Positions 1 to 6,651 are shown, counted from the first letter of the stretch. The stretch is 14,483 nucleotides of DNA from SCQX01 sp035720945 (GCA_035720945.1 DASTNK010000086.1:1-14483), one strand, 5' to 3'. Numbers and translations: made by a program. Notes: generated by a model not told the origin, from the sequence alone.

Positions 1-60
1 GGCCGGCGCGTCCAGCGGTCGTGGCGCTGCGCGCCCCGACTGCCCGGGTCTGCATCGTCC

Positions 61-146
61 GGGCGGGCGTCGGGCGAAACTCGTTGTGCCTCGCGTACTC
101 GCGAGGCACAACTCAGACAGCGCCCGACGACTGCCCCCGCCCTCCC
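61..146. repeat. Composite hairpin, copy A
   Basis: This is a two-level stem-loop. The outer stem pairs CGTCGGGCG (68-76) with CGCCCGACG (121-129). It is extended by G/C-rich bases at 61-67 and the CCCGCC run near 136-142, with a bulge. An asymmetric internal loop follows (aaactcg 77-83 opposite ctcagacag 112-120). A perfect 12-bp terminal hairpin sits on top: TTGTGCCTCGCG (84-95), loop tact, CGCGAGGCACAA (100-111). The segments outside the terminal hairpin (61-83 and 112-146) are almost identical, inverted, to copy B at 464-486 and 398-432. I found no T-run that would make it a classic terminator. Confidence 0.9.
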
Positions 147-341
147 TTCGTCAGCACCCGGCGCTGGCCGGAACGCCGGCCCGCACTGCTTCACCCACCC
201 CGTGGCTACGACAATGGCATGCATGGAGGTATGCGCCGGAACCGCGGGCGACCGGGCACATCAAACACGAGCGGCAACCCAATTTATGTCTGCCGCGCGT
301 AACAGCGGATGGGTCCACTCCCCCGCATGCCATCACCGCGA

Positions 342-548
342 GCTGTCTGTCGGGGCTTGGGGCGAGGCCGGTGTAAGGCGTGCGCCGGATTCGTCGTGGG
401 AGGGCGGGGGCCGTCGTCGGGCGCTGTCTGAGTGTTGGGATCAGCCCCCGGCTGATCCCAACGCGAGTTTCGCCCGACGCCCGTCCGGACACGACGGATC
501 CGGATGAAGCACGCCGTGCCGGTCACGCCCCAAGCCCCGACAGACAGC
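342..548. repeat. Palindrome of about 207 bp with perfect 23-bp ends
   Basis: The ends 342-364 and 526-548 are exact inverted copies, 23 bp with no mismatch. Moving inwards, pairing continues imperfectly: the GCCGG and GGCGTGC blocks around 366-382 match their complements at about 512-522, and CCGGATTCGTCGTG (385-398) matches CACGACGGATCCGG (490-503) with one mismatch. It then merges into composite hairpin B. The segment could fold end to end as a single cruciform. It has the form of a small non-autonomous mobile element (MITE-like), but I see no target-site duplication in the bases flanking 342 and 548. Confidence 0.8.
398..486. repeat. Composite hairpin, copy B (inverted relative to A)
   Basis: It has the same architecture as copy A in reverse complement. 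The outer stem is CGTCGGGCG (415-423) with CGCCCGACG (471-479). The terminal hairpin is GTTGGGATCAGCC (434-446), loop ccc, GGCTGATCCCAAC (450-462), a perfect 13-bp stem. Aligned by eye with the reverse complement of copy A, the 35 bases at 398-432 and the 23 bases at 464-486 each differ at one position. The terminal hairpin shares no obvious sequence with that of copy A. This copy is the centre of the larger palindrome at 342-548. Confidence 0.9.
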
Positions 549-640
549 GTCTTCAGATACCAGACAGGATCTTCAAACAACCCACAACACCCTTGAATTC
601 CAAACAGCGCCGAGAACGAAGCAAACAATCAAACCACGCG

Positions 641-1783
641 CTAACGACTCAACCCACGAGCGCTGATCGGCCAGACAGCCTCCACCTTCTGGCCACGCAC
701 CGCCACCACCGCGTCATGCAGGTTGAACGTGGGATCCACATGGCTGGGAATCAAGCGCACCCGCGCCCCCAGGGCCGGCAACACACCCGCGCGCGACGCA
801 TGCAGGATGGTGTGTTCATCATTGATGGCCACGCAGCGCCAGTGCGCGCCGGGCAACGCGCGCGGCACGCCGCATTCGGCGCTGGTGGACTTCAGCCCCA
901 CATCCACCACCACCCGATCGGGCCTGGGCGCGCTCATCACCGTGCCCATCAGGAAAAGACTGTGCTTGAACGACAGCGAATCATCCCAATCGATGGACGC
1001 GTACTGCGCATCCATGAACGGGTACGACCCTGCCTGGATTTCCGTGTAAACCCCGCAGGCCACGTCGAATTCGGCCGACCCGGTGCCGCCGCCGGTGACG
1101 CGGCGGCATTCGATGCCCGCGCGGGCGAATGCCGCCAGGAACTTCTTGACGCGCCGCGCCGCCCGGTGGCAGGCGCGTTGGCGCAGCATCAGCGAGCGCT
1201 TGTGCTGCAGGCCGCCGTGATACGCCTGCAGCCCCATAAATTCCAGCCCTGGCGTGCCCAGCACGCGCCGGGCCAGCGCCACCGCGTCGGCCGGGTTCTG
1301 CACGCCGCACCGCTTCTGGCCGACGTCGATCTCGACCAGCACGCCAAGCCGCACCCCTTGCGCCTGCACGGCGGCCCCCAGCGCCTCGAGGGCACGCGCG
1401 TGATCGACGCAGACCGTCATCGAGGCCTGGCCCGCCAACCGCGCGAGCAGCGCCAGCTTGGGTGTGCCCAGGACCTCGTTGCTGATGTGCACGTCACGCA
1501 CGCCCGCCTGCACGAACGGCACGGCCTCCGAGACTTTCTGGCAACAGATGCCCACGGCGCCCAGGGCGATCTGGCGCAACGCGACATCGGGGCATTTGTG
1601 GGCCTTGGCGTGCGGGCGCAGCGCCACGCCATGGCGTTCGGCCAGCACCTGCATGGTGCGCAGGTTGTCCTCGAACACGTCGAGGTCGAGAATCAGGCTG
1701 GGCGTGTCGATGGCATCGAGCGGATCGCCGGCCCGGGCCACGGGCGGAACACTGATGCCAGCCGTTTGGTTGAGCTCCGCCAT
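641..1783 (-). CDS. D-threonine aldolase-like fold-type-III PLP enzyme
   Basis: This 380-residue protein belongs to the alanine-racemase-N / D-serine-dehydratase-like family. These are cytoplasmic PLP and metal enzymes acting on D-configured hydroxy amino acids (D-threonine aldolase: D-threonine to glycine plus acetaldehyde). Visible motifs are DTPSLILDLDVFEDN (26-40), the probable PLP lysine K60 in RPHAKAHKC, the glycine motif GGGTGSAEFD (231-240) and PSHVDPTFNLHD (346-357). The last supplies H348 and D350. In the family, His-x-Asp is the metal site of D-threonine aldolases, whereas D-serine dehydratases carry His-x-Cys, so an aldolase is favoured; 3-hydroxyaspartate aldolase or another D-hydroxy-amino-acid lyase remains possible. 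The start was chosen at 1783 because GGGAGGA lies 4 nt upstream (plus-strand 1788-1794); an ATG 61 codons earlier adds non-homologous sequence. The stop is TAG. It stands alone, divergent from smg. Confidence 0.85.
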   Translation of the reverse strand: MAELNQTAGISVPPVARAGDPLDAIDTPSLILDLDVFEDNLRTMQVLAERHGVALRPHAKAHKCPDVALRQIALGAVGICCQKVSEAVPFVQAGVRDVHISNEVLGTPKLALLARLAGQASMTVCVDHARALEALGAAVQAQGVRLGVLVEIDVGQKRCGVQNPADAVALARRVLGTPGLEFMGLQAYHGGLQHKRSLMLRQRACHRAARRVKKFLAAFARAGIECRRVTGGGTGSAEFDVACGVYTEIQAGSYPFMDAQYASIDWDDSLSFKHSLFLMGTVMSAPRPDRVVVDVGLKSTSAECGVPRALPGAHWRCVAINDEHTILHASRAGVLPALGARVRLIPSHVDPTFNLHDAVVAVRGQKVEAVWPISARGLSR

Positions 1784-2059
1784 GGGTTCCTCCCGCCTTA
1801 TGCGCATGGCGCGCCACAGCGGGCACGCCAGAGGGTTCAGCCAGCCTTGCGACGCCATATGGTGCGCCGCGAAGCGTTGTCGGGAGCCAGGATAACGACT
1901 CCAGAGGGCGAGTGTACATGAAGCGGGGCCGACGCGGCCCCGCCCCGCCGACCACCCCGTCCGCACACCCAGGTTGCCCGCATTGCCAAATCAGCGTACA
2001 GTGACTTCCGACTCTATAGCGGCTAACCCTCAGACTGTTTTCAAGGGCAACCGACCATC
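1784..2059. other. Divergent intergenic spacer with 8-bp hairpin
   Basis: The spacer separates two divergent genes and must carry both promoters, but I see no strong -35/-10 pair for either. A perfect 8-bp stem GCGGGGCC (1923-1930), loop gacgc, GGCCCCGC (1936-1943) sits in the middle. It has no T-run on either side, so it is not an obvious intrinsic terminator. A weak -10-like TATAGC lies at 2015-2020, about 40 nt before smg. In many betaproteobacteria dprA precedes smg (recalled, not checked); no dprA remnant could be recognised here. Confidence 0.5.
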
Positions 2060-2521
2060 ATGTTCGATATTCTGGTTTATCTGTTCGAAAACTACTACAC
2101 CCCCCAGGCATGCCCCGAGGCCGACGTCCTGGCCCACAAGCTCGCCGCCGCCGGATTCGAGCACGAAGACATCAACGAGGCACTGGGCTGGCTCAACGGG
2201 CTGGCGCAAACCACCGAGCAATGTCTCGATCTCGCGCAAATCCCGCAAACCAGCAGCGTGCGCGTCTACACCAACGACGAATACCAAACCCTGGGCACGC
2301 AAGCCATCGGTTTCATCACGTTCCTGGAAAACTCCGACGTGCTGCCGCCCGTGCTGCGTGAAATCCTCATCGACCGCGCGCTGGCAACGCTCGAATCGCC
2401 CATTACCCTGGAAAAGATCAAAATCATGGCGCTCATGGTGCTATGGAGCCAGGAAGCCGAAATCGACCACCTCGTGTTCGAGGAACTGCTGGCCGACGAT
2501 CAGTCCCGGCTGTCGCACTGA
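2060..2521 (+). CDS. smg: Smg family protein (DUF494)
   Basis: This is a 153-residue soluble protein of the Smg/DUF494 family. It is recognised from its N-terminus MFDILVYLFENYY, the following helical ADVLAHKLAAAGFEHEDI segment, the EALGWLNGL motif and the C-terminal MALMVLWSQ region. Length is normal for the family. The molecular function is not established; the gene is conserved in beta- and gammaproteobacteria close to dprA and topoisomerase genes. The ATG at 2060 begins exactly at the conserved N-terminus; the upstream sequence (aagggcaac) is only a weak ribosome-binding site. The gluQ start follows 27 nt after the stop, so the two are probably cotranscribed. Confidence 0.93.
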   Translation: MFDILVYLFENYYTPQACPEADVLAHKLAAAGFEHEDINEALGWLNGLAQTTEQCLDLAQIPQTSSVRVYTNDEYQTLGTQAIGFITFLENSDVLPPVLREILIDRALATLESPITLEKIKIMALMVLWSQEAEIDHLVFEELLADDQSRLSH

Positions 2522-2548
2522 CGTCCGGTTCCGGGCCCTGTCATTCCT

Positions 2549-3484
2549 GTGTCGTTCACTCCCCCGGCTGGCCGCGGCTACGTCGGGCGCTTCGCGCCCA
2601 GTCCGAGCGGCCCGCTGCACGAGGGGTCGCTGGTCGCCGCCATGGCGGGGTTTCTCGATGCGCGGGTACACGCCGGACGGTGGCTGTTGCGCATCGAAGA
2701 CATCGACGAACCCCGCACCGTGCCGGGCGCCGACCGGCTCATCATGCGGCAGTTGCGGGCCCTGGGGATGGAATGGGACGGCGGGCCGGTCTGGCAGTCG
2801 CGGCGGCACGCCCTGTACCAGCGATCTTTCGACGCATTGAAGGCAGCGGGCGGGGTTTACGGCTGCGCCTGCACACGCCGCGACATCGAACTGGCGCTGG
2901 CTGCGCAAGGGCCTGGCACAGCCAAACAAGCGGCGGGCGGGCTGCGTGAGCGCCCCTACCCCGGCACCTGCCGCAATGGGCTGGCCCCGGGGCGCAGAAC
3001 GCGCGCCTGGCGTTTTCGTGTGCCTGACGGGGTCGAACGGTTCGACGACCGCTGGCAGGGGCGCCAATCCCAGGATGTGGCCCGCGACGTCGGTGATTTC
3101 GTCCTGAAGCGCGCCGACGGGCTCTGGGCCTACCAGTTCGTGGTGGTCGTCGATGACAGCCACCAGGGCGTGACCGACATCGTGCGGGGGGCGGATCTGC
3201 TGGATTCCACCGCCCGGCAGCGCGTGCTGGCGCGCGCCCTGGGGCTGGAGTGCCCCCGCACCCTGCACGTCCCCCTGGTGCTGGACGATCGGGGACTCAA
3301 ACTGTCCAAGCAGAATCACGCGCCGGCCCTGGACGAGCGCAAGCCAGTCGATACGCTCAATGCGGCCTGGCGGCGTCTCGGGTTCGAAACGCTGCCCGTG
3401 TCAGGCGTGCCGGAATTCTGGATCCGCGCCCGGACAATCTGGGGGAGGCGCTTCGGCGCCGCCAGCCCGGCCCGCCACACCTGA
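2549..3484 (+). CDS. gluQ: Glutamyl-Q tRNA(Asp) synthetase
   Basis: This 311-residue GluRS paralogue has the catalytic core but lacks the anticodon-binding domain. It activates glutamate and attaches it to the queuosine base in the anticodon of tRNA-Asp. RFAPSPSGPLHEGS (14-27) carries the HIGH-type motif HEGS, RIEDIDEPR (48-56) is the conserved glutamate-site strand, and KLSKQ (251-255) is the KMSKS-type loop. A zinc site is suggested by C106 and C108 (GCACTRRDI) with Y137 and C141 (YPGTC), as in E. coli GluQ. The start is a GTG at 2549; there is no ATG before the HIGH motif and no strong Shine-Dalgarno. Length fits the family (about 290-310). It lies directly downstream of smg, probably in one transcript. 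Confidence 0.95.
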   Translation: MSFTPPAGRGYVGRFAPSPSGPLHEGSLVAAMAGFLDARVHAGRWLLRIEDIDEPRTVPGADRLIMRQLRALGMEWDGGPVWQSRRHALYQRSFDALKAAGGVYGCACTRRDIELALAAQGPGTAKQAAGGLRERPYPGTCRNGLAPGRRTRAWRFRVPDGVERFDDRWQGRQSQDVARDVGDFVLKRADGLWAYQFVVVVDDSHQGVTDIVRGADLLDSTARQRVLARALGLECPRTLHVPLVLDDRGLKLSKQNHAPALDERKPVDTLNAAWRRLGFETLPVSGVPEFWIRARTIWGRRFGAASPARHT

Positions 3485-3704
3485 CGGCGCGCAAGACGAA
3501 TTTGTTATAAATACCCGGCGATTTTCACCGGATTCCCATTGACTGCCACCAAAATCCGGCAAATTGACTGGGCGGGCCGGCTCCGTCGCTCCCGAAAAGC
3601 CAGTCTGATATATTAATTTAGGTAATGGCCCGGACTTGCGTGTTGCATTTCTTCAACCGTATGATCCGCGCTATCCGCTGCCGCGACGCAGCCACTGGAA
3701 TTGC
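3485..3704 (+). other. gluQ-topB spacer
   Basis: This 220-bp gap holds no gene. It contains two AT-rich islands in otherwise GC-rich DNA: TTATAAAT at about 3505-3512, and tgatatattaattta at 3606-3620. The second matches an extended -10 and is listed separately. A TTGACT (3539-3544) and another at about 3564 are not correctly spaced from good -10 hexamers. No clear terminator for gluQ was found, so readthrough into topB is possible. Confidence 0.5.
3606..3614 (+). promoter_or_regulatory. Candidate extended -10 promoter for topB
   Basis: TGATATATT has the TG dinucleotide one base before TATATT (5 of 6 matches to TATAAT), the pattern of an extended -10 element, which can work without a good -35. 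No -35 match is seen 17 bases upstream. Transcription would begin near 3621 and give a leader of about 84 nt before the topB ATG. Confidence 0.4.
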
Positions 3705-6437
3705 ATGAACAAGACACTGATCATCGCCGAAAAGCCCTCGGTGGCCCTGGATATCTCGCGTGCCCTGGGAGGGTTCACACGCGAGGGGGACTATTTCGAG
3801 AGCGAAAACTACGTTCTCGCGTCCAGCATCGGCCATTTGCTGACCCTGGTGGCGCCCAACGACCCCGTGCGCGGCAAGTGGAGCTTCGCGCATCTGCCAG
3901 TGATCCCGCCGCAATTCGAGCTCAAACCCGCCGACAAACGCTCCACCGAGCGGCTCAAGCTGCTGGTCAAGCTGCTCAAGCGCAAGGATGTCGACGCCCT
4001 CATCAACGCGTGCGACGCGGGGCGGGAAGGCGAGCTCATCTTCCGCTACATCGTCCAGTACGCGGGCGTCAAGAAGCCTGTGAGCCGCCTGTGGTTGCGC
4101 TCCATGACGCAAAACGCCATACGCGAAGCCTTCGCCAACCTGCGCGAAGACGATGTCATGAAACCGCTGGAAGCGGCGGCCCGCTCGCGCGCCGAGGCCG
4201 ACTGGCTGGTCGGCATCAACGGCACGCGCGCCATGACGGCCTTCAACAGCAAGGACGGCGGGTTCTTCAAGACGCCGGTGGGGCGGGTGCAGACACCCAC
4301 CCTGGCCATCGTGGCCGAGCGCGAGGAACGCATCCGCCAGTTCGTGCCGCGCGACTACTGGGAAGTCCACGCCACGTTCGTCGCGGCGGCAGGCTTCTAC
4401 ACCGGCCGCTGGTTCGACCCGAAATTCGTCAAGGACGAGCGCGATCCCGAAAAGCGCGATTCACGCCTGTGGTCGCAGAACGCGGCGCAGACAATCGTCT
4501 CCGCCTGCCGCGACAGGCCCGGCACCGTCACCGAGGAATCCAAGCCGTCCACCCAGTTGTCGCCGGCGCTGTTCGACCTGACCTCCCTGCAGCGCGAGGC
4601 GAACTCGCGTTTTGGCTTCTCGGCCAAGACCACCTTGTCGCTCGCGCAGACCCTGTACGAACGCCACAAGGCACTCACCTACCCGCGTACCGATTCCCGC
4701 TACCTGCCGGAAGACTATCTCGCCACTGTCAAGAAAACCGCCCAGGCGCTGGCGGAAGGCGGCTCGGCGGCGGCCGCCAGTGTCCAGCCGTTCGCCCGGC
4801 AACTGTGCGGCGAGAGCTGGATCAAGCCCAATCGCCGCATCTTCGACGACAAGAAGGTGTCGGACCACTTCGCCATCATCCCCACACTGCAGGTTCCACG
4901 CGACCTCAGCGACGCCGAACACAAAATCTACGAACTGGTGGCGCGACGCTTTCTTGCGGTGTTCTTCCCGGCGGCCGAGTTCCGCGTCACCACACGCGTC
5001 ACCGAGGTCTCGGGCCACCACTTCAAGACCGAGGGCAAGGTGCTGGTCGCGCCGGGCTGGCTCGCGATCTACGGGCGCGAATCGCAAGGCGAGGGGGACA
5101 ACGCCACGCTCACGCCAGTCGCCAACAATGAAACCGTCAAGACCGACGAGATCGAGGCGCGCGGCCTGGCCACCCGGCCGCCGGCGCGCTTCAACGAAGC
5201 CACCCTGCTGTCGGCGATGGAAGGCGCGGGCAAGCTGGTCGACGACGAGGCGCTGCGCGAGGCCATGTCAGAACGTGGCCTGGGCACCCCCGCCACCCGG
5301 GCGGCCATCATCGAAGGTTTGCTCAACGAGGGTTATCTGCGCCGCGAGGGCCGCGAACTGGTTCCCAGCGCCAAGACGCGCCAGCTCATGACCCTGCTGT
5401 CGGGGCTGCGCGTCAGCGAACTCACCTCGCCCGAACTCACCGGCGAATGGGAACACCGGCTCAAGCAGATCGAGCAGCGGCAGCTCGACCGCGAGGCCTT
5501 CATGCGTGAAATCGCGCAAATGACCCAGGTCATCGTCAAGCGCGCCAAAGAGTACGAGCGCGACACCGTGCCCGGCGACTACGCCACGCTGTCCACGCCC
5601 TGCCCCAAATGCGGCGGCGTGGTCAAGGAAAACTACCGTCGCTACGCCTGCACGCAGTGCGACTTTTCCATAGGCAAGCATCCGGGCGGGCGCACGTTCG
5701 AAATCGCCGAGGTCGAGCAATTGCTCAAGGATCGCACGCTGGGGCCGCTGCCTGGATTCATCAGCAAGATGGGGCGCCCGTTCGCTGCCCTGCTGCGCAT
5801 CACCGACGAATACAAGCTGGAATTCGATTTCGGGCAGCGTGAGGGCGAAAATGACGAGCCGATCGATTTCTCCGACCAGACCTCCCTGGGGGCTTGTCCA
5901 AAATGCGGCCATGCCGTCTTCGATCATGGCATGAGCTACGTATGCGAGAAATCGGTGGGGCCGGACAAGACCTGTGATTTCCGCACCGGCAAGATGATCC
6001 TGCAGCAGGAAATCACCCCGGTCCAGGTCGCCAAGCTGCTGGCCAACGGCAAGACCGACCTGCTCGACGGGTTTGTCTCCAGCCGCACCAACCGCAAGTT
6101 CAAGGCGTTCCTGGTCACCCAGGCTGGCGGCAAGGTGGGGTTCGAATTCGAACCCCGGCCGGTGAAACCGGGCCGCGCCACCAAGACGGTCGCGGCGGCC
6201 ACGGCTGACACGGCGGAGGCACCGGCCGCCAAGAAAGGCGCCGCCAAGAAGGCCACCAAGACCGCCACCAAGACCGCCGCGAAAAAAGCGGCGGCTCCGG
6301 GCACGGCCAAGCCGGTCGCCAAAGCCGCCACCAAAACCGCTCGAAAATCACCGGCAAAGACCGCCGCGAAAAAGACGGCGCGCAAGGCGTCTTCCGCACA
6401 AACAAAAACGCTGGACGACGACGACCCCCCGTTCTGA
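3705..6437 (+). CDS. topB: DNA topoisomerase III (type IA)
   Basis: This 910-residue type IA topoisomerase cuts and passes single strands and acts in decatenation and recombination-intermediate processing. The Toprim domain starts at MNKTLIIAEKPSVALD (E9 is the catalytic acid) and includes DAGREGELIFR (104-114), where the second Asp of the usual DxD is Gly, as in RP4 TraE and Gram-positive TopB. The active-site tyrosine is Y326 in LTYPRTDSRYLP. SERGLGTPATRA (522-533) is a conserved core motif. Two C-terminal zinc-ribbon-like modules follow: C633/C636 with C649/C652, and C731/C734 with C747/C757. Residues 820-900 are an Ala/Lys/Thr-rich, histone-H1-like tail, and the protein ends LDDDDPPF. The ATG at 3705 was chosen because it begins the conserved N-terminus; an in-frame ATG 23 codons earlier adds nothing conserved. 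The Shine-Dalgarno is weak. Confidence 0.96.
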   Translation: MNKTLIIAEKPSVALDISRALGGFTREGDYFESENYVLASSIGHLLTLVAPNDPVRGKWSFAHLPVIPPQFELKPADKRSTERLKLLVKLLKRKDVDALINACDAGREGELIFRYIVQYAGVKKPVSRLWLRSMTQNAIREAFANLREDDVMKPLEAAARSRAEADWLVGINGTRAMTAFNSKDGGFFKTPVGRVQTPTLAIVAEREERIRQFVPRDYWEVHATFVAAAGFYTGRWFDPKFVKDERDPEKRDSRLWSQNAAQTIVSACRDRPGTVTEESKPSTQLSPALFDLTSLQREANSRFGFSAKTTLSLAQTLYERHKALTYPRTDSRYLPEDYLATVKKTAQALAEGGSAAAASVQPFARQLCGESWIKPNRRIFDDKKVSDHFAIIPTLQVPRDLSDAEHKIYELVARRFLAVFFPAAEFRVTTRVTEVSGHHFKTEGKVLVAPGWLAIYGRESQGEGDNATLTPVANNETVKTDEIEARGLATRPPARFNEATLLSAMEGAGKLVDDEALREAMSERGLGTPATRAAIIEGLLNEGYLRREGRELVPSAKTRQLMTLLSGLRVSELTSPELTGEWEHRLKQIEQRQLDREAFMREIAQMTQVIVKRAKEYERDTVPGDYATLSTPCPKCGGVVKENYRRYACTQCDFSIGKHPGGRTFEIAEVEQLLKDRTLGPLPGFISKMGRPFAALLRITDEYKLEFDFGQREGENDEPIDFSDQTSLGACPKCGHAVFDHGMSYVCEKSVGPDKTCDFRTGKMILQQEITPVQVAKLLANGKTDLLDGFVSSRTNRKFKAFLVTQAGGKVGFEFEPRPVKPGRATKTVAAATADTAEAPAAKKGAAKKATKTATKTAAKKAAAPGTAKPVAKAATKTARKSPAKTAAKKTARKASSAQTKTLDDDDPPF

Positions 6438-6457
6438 CGAATCGACATTCAACGGTC

Positions 6458-6495
6458 GCGCCCCTTCCCTGGGGCGGCGCCCACCTGTGGTTTTT
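6458..6495 (+). terminator. Weak candidate terminator after topB
   Basis: CGCCCC (6459-6464) pairs with GGGGCG (6471-6476) across the loop ttccct; an alternative fold pairs GCGCC (6458-6462) with GGCGC (6476-6480). A T5 run at 6491-6495 comes about 15 bases later rather than directly after the stem, so this is not a textbook intrinsic terminator. It lies 21 bases after the topB stop. Confidence 0.3.
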
Positions 6496-6514
6496 GTCTG
6501 ACACGAAAGCAGGT

Positions 6515-6543
6515 TCCGGCATAAGCAACTTGTTGGAGCCGGA
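6515..6543 (+). promoter_or_regulatory. Nested dyad upstream of the ABC operon
   Basis: TCCGGC (6515-6520) pairs with GCCGGA (6538-6543). Between them lies a second, self-contained palindrome CAACTTGTTG (6526-6535). The nesting suggests a protein-binding site or a small cruciform. It lies about 40 bp upstream of the -10-like hexamer at 6581. Confidence 0.35.
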
Positions 6544-6550
6544 TTCTGCG

Positions 6551-6568
6551 TGCCAAACTGCTTTGGCA
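6551..6568 (+). promoter_or_regulatory. Perfect 7-bp dyad, candidate operator
   Basis: TGCCAAA (6551-6557), spacer ctgc, TTTGGCA (6562-6568) is a perfect inverted repeat. It covers the place where a -35 would lie relative to the TACAAT hexamer at 6581-6586, where no recognisable -35 hexamer is seen. That is the geometry of an operator or an activator site for the ABC operon. The binding protein is unknown; the LysR gene at 10886-11824 is one candidate, although the spacing is not the LysR T-N11-A form. Confidence 0.45.
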
Positions 6569-6580
6569 TCCTCCCACCCC

Positions 6581-6586
6581 TACAAT
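6581..6586 (+). promoter_or_regulatory. Candidate -10 hexamer of the ABC operon
   Basis: TACAAT matches the -10 consensus at five of six positions and lies 65 bp before the start codon at 6652. The matching -35 is poor and coincides with the TGCCAAA/TTTGGCA dyad, which would fit an activator-dependent promoter. Confidence 0.4.
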
Positions 6587-6651
6587 GGTCGCGGGCGAAT
6601 GAGAAAAACGCGGATCCCCAGTGCGATCCGACGACAACACAGGAGATAAGC

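Larger units (their letters stand above)
1..640. other. Gene-free region rich in inverted repeats
   Basis: I find no convincing coding region here. The open frames on both strands read through palindromes and give Arg/Pro/Ala-rich translations with no recognisable domain. The region contains two related composite hairpins in inverted orientation (61-146 and 398-486), a long palindrome (342-548), a 9-bp dyad (ATGGCATGC 214-222 with GCATGCCAT 325-333), a small hairpin GGCCGG-aacg-CCGGCC near 167-182, and a GCGGCA/TGCCGC pair (271-276, 291-296). The stretch 549-640 is visibly lower in GC, A/C-rich on this strand, and shows no structure. A further degenerate fragment resembling the right arm of the first hairpin may lie at about 30-47. 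The D-threonine-aldolase-like gene on the minus strand is transcribed towards this region, so the hairpins may also end its transcript. Confidence 0.7.
6438..6651 (+). other. Regulatory spacer before the ABC operon
   Basis: This 214-bp gap holds a weak terminator candidate (6458-6495), two dyads (6515-6543 and 6551-6568) and a -10-like hexamer (6581-6586), then the ribosome-binding site AGGAG at 6641-6645, six bases before the next ATG. No gene is evident. Confidence 0.6.

Noticed and set aside
61..486. Integron attC sites or a CRISPR array as an explanation of the hairpins
   Set aside because: The stems lack the attC core (RYYYAAC/GTRRRY pairing pattern) and bulged bases, no integrase is present, and there are no regularly spaced direct repeats with spacers.
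342..548. Simple Rho-independent terminator for the minus-strand gene
   Set aside because: There is no T-run after the stem on the minus strand, and the palindrome is far longer than an intrinsic terminator, although it may still stop transcription.
380..1921. Long plus-strand open frame of 513 codons antisense to the PLP-enzyme gene
   Set aside because: Its translation is rich in His, Arg, Gln and Ala with no domain, it starts inside the palindromes, and the opposite strand encodes a clear family member. It is a GC-driven antisense shadow.
3636..3704. In-frame ATG 23 codons upstream of the chosen topB start
   Set aside because: TopB proteins begin at the Toprim strand (MNKTLIIAEKPS). The extra residues are not family-like, and the predicted promoter would leave too short a leader.
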